A stretch of DNA of 8,662 nucleotides from Solirubrobacterales bacterium (GTDB taxonomy: Bacteria > Actinomycetota > Thermoleophilia > Solirubrobacterales > Solirubrobacteraceae): positions 1 to 8,662 of the forward strand of contig JACCQW010000020.1 in assembly GCA_013813955.1 (NCBI GenBank). Direction: 5' to 3'. The position numbers and the translations under genes are program-made. Below, one piece after another: positions 5,277 to 8,662 of the stretch. The notes beneath the pieces are model-generated. The model saw only the letters and a list, made by a program, of their open reading frames with translations, had not been told where the DNA came from and made no database searches. Within the stretch, counting starts at the first letter, position 1. Each line of letters starts with the position of its first letter.

Positions 5277-5963
5277 TCAGGAGGGCATGGGGTGCGACGA
5301 GTCGGAGAACTCCCGGAACAGCCCGGTGACCACGAACGCCGTCTGCTCGCCGATGTCCACCGCGTTGTCACCGACGCGCTCGAAGGCGCGCGCCACGAGG
5401 GTCATCATCATCGCCCACTCGCGGGTATCCGCGTCGTCGCCGGCGTCGATGGCCAGGCGGAAGATCTCCCGGTTGAGGCGGTTGACGTCGCCGTCGCGCA
5501 GCACCAGGTCCTCGGCCATCGCGGCATCGCGCTCGCGGAACGCCCGCTTGCACTGCAGCACCTCCGCGCGTGCGTGCTGACCCATCTGCACGAGCTTGGA
5601 GAGGATCTCCTCGCGCACCGGCGGCTCGTGGCCCGACAGCGGGATGAGCTTGGCCACGTTGACGCACTGGTCGCCCATGCGCTCGACGTGCTTGATCGTG
5701 TGCAGCAGGGCTGCGACGAGGCGCAGGTCTCCGGCCACGGGCGCCTGCAGCGCGAGCAGCGACAGGATCCCCTGGTGGACCTCGAGGTAGCGCCCGTCGA
5801 GGCGGTCGTCGTCGGCGATGACGACCTGGGCGAGCTCGACGTCCTGGTGCTCAAGCGACTCCAGCACGCGGTCGAGCTGCTCGACCACGAGGTCCAGCCC
5901 GCCGAGCGCGCGCTCCTCCAGCTCGGCCAGCTGCTCCTGGAAGTGCAGCCGGGTCTCCCCCAT
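5277..5963 (-). CDS. phoU: PhoU phosphate-signalling regulator
   Basis: A 228-residue all-helical protein made of two PhoU repeats. Each repeat shows the metal-binding E-R-x-G-D motif of the family: HVERMGDQC at residues 92-100 and AFERVGDNAVDIGE at 193-206. PhoU acts in the cytoplasm at the Pst transporter and the sensor kinase, holding the Pho response off when phosphate is plentiful. The frame is open upstream to 6347, but that stretch is an out-of-frame reading of pstB. Family homology begins at [12 protein letters not shown], so the ATG at 5963 is used. This ATG shares its A with the pstB stop (TGATG), which strongly suggests translational coupling. It is the last gene of the pstC-pstA-pstB-phoU run. 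Length and domain layout are normal. Confidence 0.95.
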   Translation of the reverse strand: MGETRLHFQEQLAELEERALGGLDLVVEQLDRVLESLEHQDVELAQVVIADDDRLDGRYLEVHQGILSLLALQAPVAGDLRLVAALLHTIKHVERMGDQCVNVAKLIPLSGHEPPVREEILSKLVQMGQHARAEVLQCKRAFRERDAAMAEDLVLRDGDVNRLNREIFRLAIDAGDDADTREWAMMMTLVARAFERVGDNAVDIGEQTAFVVTGLFREFSDSSHPMPS

Positions 5964-6853
5964 CAGCCGAACTTCCCGGTGACGTACTCCTCCGTGCGGG
6001 TGTCGTCGGGCTTGGTGAAGATCTTCTCCGTGGGGGCGAACTCGACGAGCTTGCCCACGCGCTTGCCCTCCTCCACCTTGTCGACGTTGAAGAACGCGGT
6101 GCGGTCGGATACGCGGGCGGCCTGCTGCATGTTGTGCGTGACGATCACGATCGAGTAGTTGACCTTGAGATCGAGCATCAGGTCCTCGATCGCCCCGGTG
6201 GAGATCGGGTCCAGCGCCGAGCACGGCTCGTCCATGAGGATCACCTCGGGCTCGATGGCCATCGTGCGCGCGATGCACAGCCGCTGCTGCTGGCCGCCGG
6301 ACATCCCGAACGCGTTGGTCTTCAGGCGGTCCTTGACCTCGTCCCACAGCGCCGCCTTGCGCAGCGCGCCCTCCACGATCTCGTTCATGTCCCCCTTCAT
6401 CCCGAGCACCCGCGGGCCGAAGGCGATGTTCTCGAAGATCGACTTGGGAAACGGGTTGGGCTTCTGGAAGACCATCCCGATCCGCTTGCGCACCTGTACG
6501 GGGTCGATGTCATCGGCGTAGAGGTCCTGATCGTGGTAGAGCACCTTGCCCGCGACGGTCGCGCTGGGGATGAGGTCGTTCATGCGATTGAGGCAGCGGA
6601 TCAGCGTCGACTTGCCACAGCCCGAGGGACCGATGAACGCGGTGATCTCGTTCTGGCGCAGCGCGAAGGTCACGTCCTCGACGGCGGGCACGCCGCCGTA
6701 GGCCACGCTCACGTCGTCGAGGGTGAAGATCGCGGCGGCGGCGGCGCCCGCAGCGTCGCCGGCACGGTCGTCGCGCTCGTCGAGCTTCGGAAGGCCGGCC
6801 GAGGCGCTCACGCCCGGGCGGGTGTCGTCGGGTGCGGATGTCGTGCGTTCCAT
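5963..6853 (-). CDS. pstB: phosphate ABC transporter ATP-binding protein PstB
   Basis: 296-residue ATPase that powers phosphate import through PstC/PstA at the cytoplasmic face. Visible motifs are Walker [10 protein letters not shown] (residues 75-83), Q-loop VFQKPNPFP (128-136), ABC signature MSGGQQQRL (184-192), Walker B VILMDEP followed by CSALDP (204-216), and the H-loop THN (239-241). The ending [20 protein letters not shown] is typical of PstB. The nucleotide-binding core starts only around residue 42, after an Ala/Asp/Arg-rich extension. Most PstB proteins are about 250-260 residues, so this leader is unusual. ATG at 6853 is preferred: it lies 4 bp after the pstA stop with a weak GGTGA upstream. 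The other in-frame ATG, at 6874, overlaps pstA by 17 bp and has no ribosome binding site. It overlaps phoU by 1 nt. The transporter can also admit arsenate, which is relevant to the neighbouring ars genes. Confidence 0.95.
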   Translation of the reverse strand: MERTTSAPDDTRPGVSASAGLPKLDERDDRAGDAAGAAAAAIFTLDDVSVAYGGVPAVEDVTFALRQNEITAFIGPSGCGKSTLIRCLNRMNDLIPSATVAGKVLYHDQDLYADDIDPVQVRKRIGMVFQKPNPFPKSIFENIAFGPRVLGMKGDMNEIVEGALRKAALWDEVKDRLKTNAFGMSGGQQQRLCIARTMAIEPEVILMDEPCSALDPISTGAIEDLMLDLKVNYSIVIVTHNMQQAARVSDRTAFFNVDKVEEGKRVGKLVEFAPTEKIFTKPDDTRTEEYVTGKFG

Positions 6854-6857
6854 GGGA

Positions 6858-7772
6858 TCACCACTTCTGTTCATAGCGGTTGCGCAGCACGATCGCCACC
6901 GAGTTCATCAGCAGCAGGATGATGAGCAGGACGATGATCGTGGCGGCGGCAAGATCGCGGAAGATAGCCTCGGGCTCGCCGACGTTGTTGAAGATCTGGA
7001 TCGGAAGCGCGGAGAACTGGCCGTCGAGGGTGGGGTTGAAGCGCTGGAAGGCGGCGGCGCCGACAAGGATCAGCGGGGCCGTCTCGCCGATCGCCCGCGA
7101 CAGCGCCAGGATCACGCCGGTGGCCACCCCGGGCAGCGCGCCGGGCAGGACCTGCTTCCAGATCGTCTGCCACGGCGTCGCCCCCAGGGCCAGCGACGCC
7201 TCGCGGATCGACGGCGGGACGGCACGGATCGCCTCGCGCGAGACGATGATCACCACGGGGAGCACGAGCAGACCTAGCGTGAGCGCGCCGGCAAGCAGCG
7301 TGGGCTGGCCCACGCCCAGGCCGTAGATCTCGATCGGCCCCCGGACGATGAAGGCGAGGCCGAGGATCCCGTAGACCACCGAGGGCACCGACGCGAGGTT
7401 CTGGATGTTGACCTCGACGAGGCGGTTGTACCAGCGGTCATTGTCGGCGTACTCCTCGAGGTAGACCGCGCTGGCCACCCCCACGGGCACGATGAACAGC
7501 GCGCACAGCGCCATCAGGTACAGCGTGCCGATGAGCGCCGACTGGATCCCCGAGGTCGCAGGGTCAAGCCGCGAGGGAAACGAGGTGATGAATTCCAGTG
7601 AGAGGAAGCCGACGCCGTCGACGGCCACGTCCACCAGCAGGACGCCGAGGAACGCGACGGTCACGAGCATGCACAGCAGCAGCATGGCGCGGAACAGCAG
7701 CTCGCGGATGCGCTCCCCCGACGTGGCGCGCTCGACGACCTTGCGGGTGATGGCCGACTCGGCGACGGACAT
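6858..7772 (-). CDS. pstA: phosphate ABC transporter permease PstA
   Basis: 304-residue inner-membrane permease of the Pst complex. After a charged N-terminus (1-24) there are about six hydrophobic segments, near residues 27-50, 80-103, 130-150, 157-178, 212-240 and 274-296. The EAA loop that docks PstB is [21 protein letters not shown] (residues 190-210), followed by the family hallmark [16 protein letters not shown]. The gene starts at ATG 7772, which shares its A with the pstC stop codon (TGATG). The frame is open further upstream to 8096, but that part is an out-of-frame reading of pstC with no membrane character and is rejected. It ends 4 bp before pstB. Length is normal for PstA and no defects are seen. 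Confidence 0.95.
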   Translation of the reverse strand: MSVAESAITRKVVERATSGERIRELLFRAMLLLCMLVTVAFLGVLLVDVAVDGVGFLSLEFITSFPSRLDPATSGIQSALIGTLYLMALCALFIVPVGVASAVYLEEYADNDRWYNRLVEVNIQNLASVPSVVYGILGLAFIVRGPIEIYGLGVGQPTLLAGALTLGLLVLPVVIIVSREAIRAVPPSIREASLALGATPWQTIWKQVLPGALPGVATGVILALSRAIGETAPLILVGAAAFQRFNPTLDGQFSALPIQIFNNVGEPEAIFRDLAAATIIVLLIILLLMNSVAIVLRNRYEQKW

Positions 7773-8662
7773 CACTCGTACACCTGCCGGTACCTGCGCA
7801 CGAAGCGGATCGCGATCGAGTTCAGCGCGAAGGTCATGACGAACAGCGTGAGGCCCACGGCGAAGATCGTCGCGTAGGCGATGCTGCCCGCCGCGACGTC
7901 CGCCCGCGCAGTGTTGGCGATGAAGGCCGCCATGTTCTGGTGGGCGATGGTCAGGTCGAAGTCGAGGTTGGGGTTGTTGCCCGCCGCCACCAGGATCACG
8001 ACGGTCTCGCCGATCGCTCGCGAGGCCCCGAGGACGAGCGCGGCGACGATGCCCGACAGCGCGGCCGGGAAGATGACCCGCAGCACGACCTGCCACTTGG
8101 CGGCGCCGAGGCCGAACGCCCCCTCGCGCAGCGACTGGGGCACGGCGGACATGGCGTCCTCGCTGACCGACGCGATCGTCGGCAGCACGAGGATGCCGAG
8201 AGCGACGCCGGCCGACAGGCCGTTGAAGACGTTGACGTCGACGCCCACGACGCCCTGCAGCAGCTCCGGGGTGAGGAACGTCAGCGCGAAGTAGCCCAGG
8301 ACGATCGTCGGGATGCCCGCGAGTACCTCCACGATCGGCTTGAGCACGCTGCGCACCCGGCGCGGCGCGTACTCCGCCAGGTAGATGGCGACGCCCAGCC
8401 CGAGCGGGATCGCGACGACGAGCCCGATCGCCGTGAGGTACAGCGTCGAGAAGACCAGCGGCACGACGCCGAAGCCCTGTTGCTCCCCGCCCGCCAGCGG
8501 CGCCCAGTCGGTGTCGAGGAAGAAGTCCGCGAACGAGACCAGCTCGAAGAAGTTCACCGACTCGACGATCAGGGTGACCACGATGCCCGTGGTCGTGAGG
8601 ATCGACAGCAGCGCCGCGGCGGCGAGCAGGCCCTTGATGGCCCGCTCGCCGACCGACCGTCG
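7772..8662 (-). CDS. pstC: phosphate ABC transporter permease PstC, partial (5' end off window)
   Basis: The inner-membrane partner of PstA; 296 residues are visible before the stop. A GTG at 8581 could be read as a start, but the frame continues without a stop to the window edge and encodes RRSVGERAIKGLLAAAALLS, followed by a hydrophobic stretch. This is the cytoplasmic N-terminus and first membrane helix expected of PstC, so the real start lies beyond 8662. Other landmarks are the periplasmic FLDTDWAPL region and the GIPTIVLGYFAL segment. The EAA loop reads REGAFGLGAAKWQVVLRVIFP, followed by LGASRAIGETVVILVAAG. It overlaps pstA by 1 nt. PstS, the phosphate-binding lipoprotein, would be expected just upstream, outside the window (inference). 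Only a few N-terminal residues are likely missing. Confidence 0.94.
   Translation of the reverse strand, partial: RRSVGERAIKGLLAAAALLSILTTTGIVVTLIVESVNFFELVSFADFFLDTDWAPLAGGEQQGFGVVPLVFSTLYLTAIGLVVAIPLGLGVAIYLAEYAPRRVRSVLKPIVEVLAGIPTIVLGYFALTFLTPELLQGVVGVDVNVFNGLSAGVALGILVLPTIASVSEDAMSAVPQSLREGAFGLGAAKWQVVLRVIFPAALSGIVAALVLGASRAIGETVVILVAAGNNPNLDFDLTIAHQNMAAFIANTARADVAAGSIAYATIFAVGLTLFVMTFALNSIAIRFVRRYRQVYE

Noticed and set aside
5964..6347. 128-codon N-terminal extension of phoU
   Set aside because: It is an out-of-frame reading of pstB; PhoU homology begins exactly at the TGATG overlap.
7773..8096. 108-codon N-terminal extension of pstA
   Set aside because: It is an out-of-frame reading of pstC with a charged, non-membrane composition.
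8579..8581. GTG at 8581 as the pstC start
   Set aside because: The frame continues to the window edge with a convincing PstC N-terminus and the first part of its membrane helix.
1..8662. Mobile elements, CRISPR arrays, tRNAs, riboswitches
   Set aside because: No transposase or integrase fragments, terminal inverted repeats, regularly spaced repeats, tRNA-like folds or known aptamer cores were found by eye.

Overview
This is a GC-rich window (roughly two-thirds G+C by eye) whose high-GC codon use, actinobacterial-type ArsR and Shine-Dalgarno-poor starts suggest an Actinomycetota chromosome, possibly of the Thermoleophilia/Solirubrobacterales type. The lineage is inference. Every gene is on the minus strand except arsM. 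No tRNA, rRNA, CRISPR array, insertion sequence or other mobile-element hallmark was seen.

Region 1 (1-2462) is an arsenic-resistance cluster. A partial ArsJ efflux permease (running off the left edge) lies 20 bp after an ArsJ-type glyceraldehyde-3-phosphate dehydrogenase. Together these are known to convert arsenate to unstable 1-arseno-3-phosphoglycerate and export it. Head-to-head with gapdh, across about 74 bp, is arsM (As(III) S-adenosylmethionine methyltransferase). Tail-to-tail with arsM, 7 bp away, is arsR, an arsenic-responsive repressor with two cysteine pairs. No arsenate reductase (ArsC) and no Acr3/ArsB pump is present in the window.

Region 2 (2521-5169) holds an OmpR/PhoB-family response regulator with an atypical receiver domain and no kinase partner in view. 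A 273-bp spacer follows that carries a PHO-box-like 11-bp-phased repeat and a possible terminator. Then comes a Tat-exported PhoX-type alkaline phosphatase.

Region 3 (5277-8662) is the high-affinity phosphate transport operon read right to left: pstC (5' end off the window), pstA, pstB, phoU. Junctions are very tight: two 1-nt TGATG overlaps and one 4-bp gap. PstS is not in view and probably lies upstream, beyond the right edge.

Taken together the window pairs phosphate scavenging (PhoX, PstCAB, PhoU, a PhoB-like regulator) with arsenate disposal that uses a glycolytic-type enzyme. Because arsenate is a phosphate mimic that enters through phosphate transporters, the linkage makes functional sense. 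The individual families are all known. The least ordinary parts are the receiver-domain deviations, the PHO-box-like repeat between the two modules, the apparently leaderless starts, and the convergent arsM/arsR arrangement.
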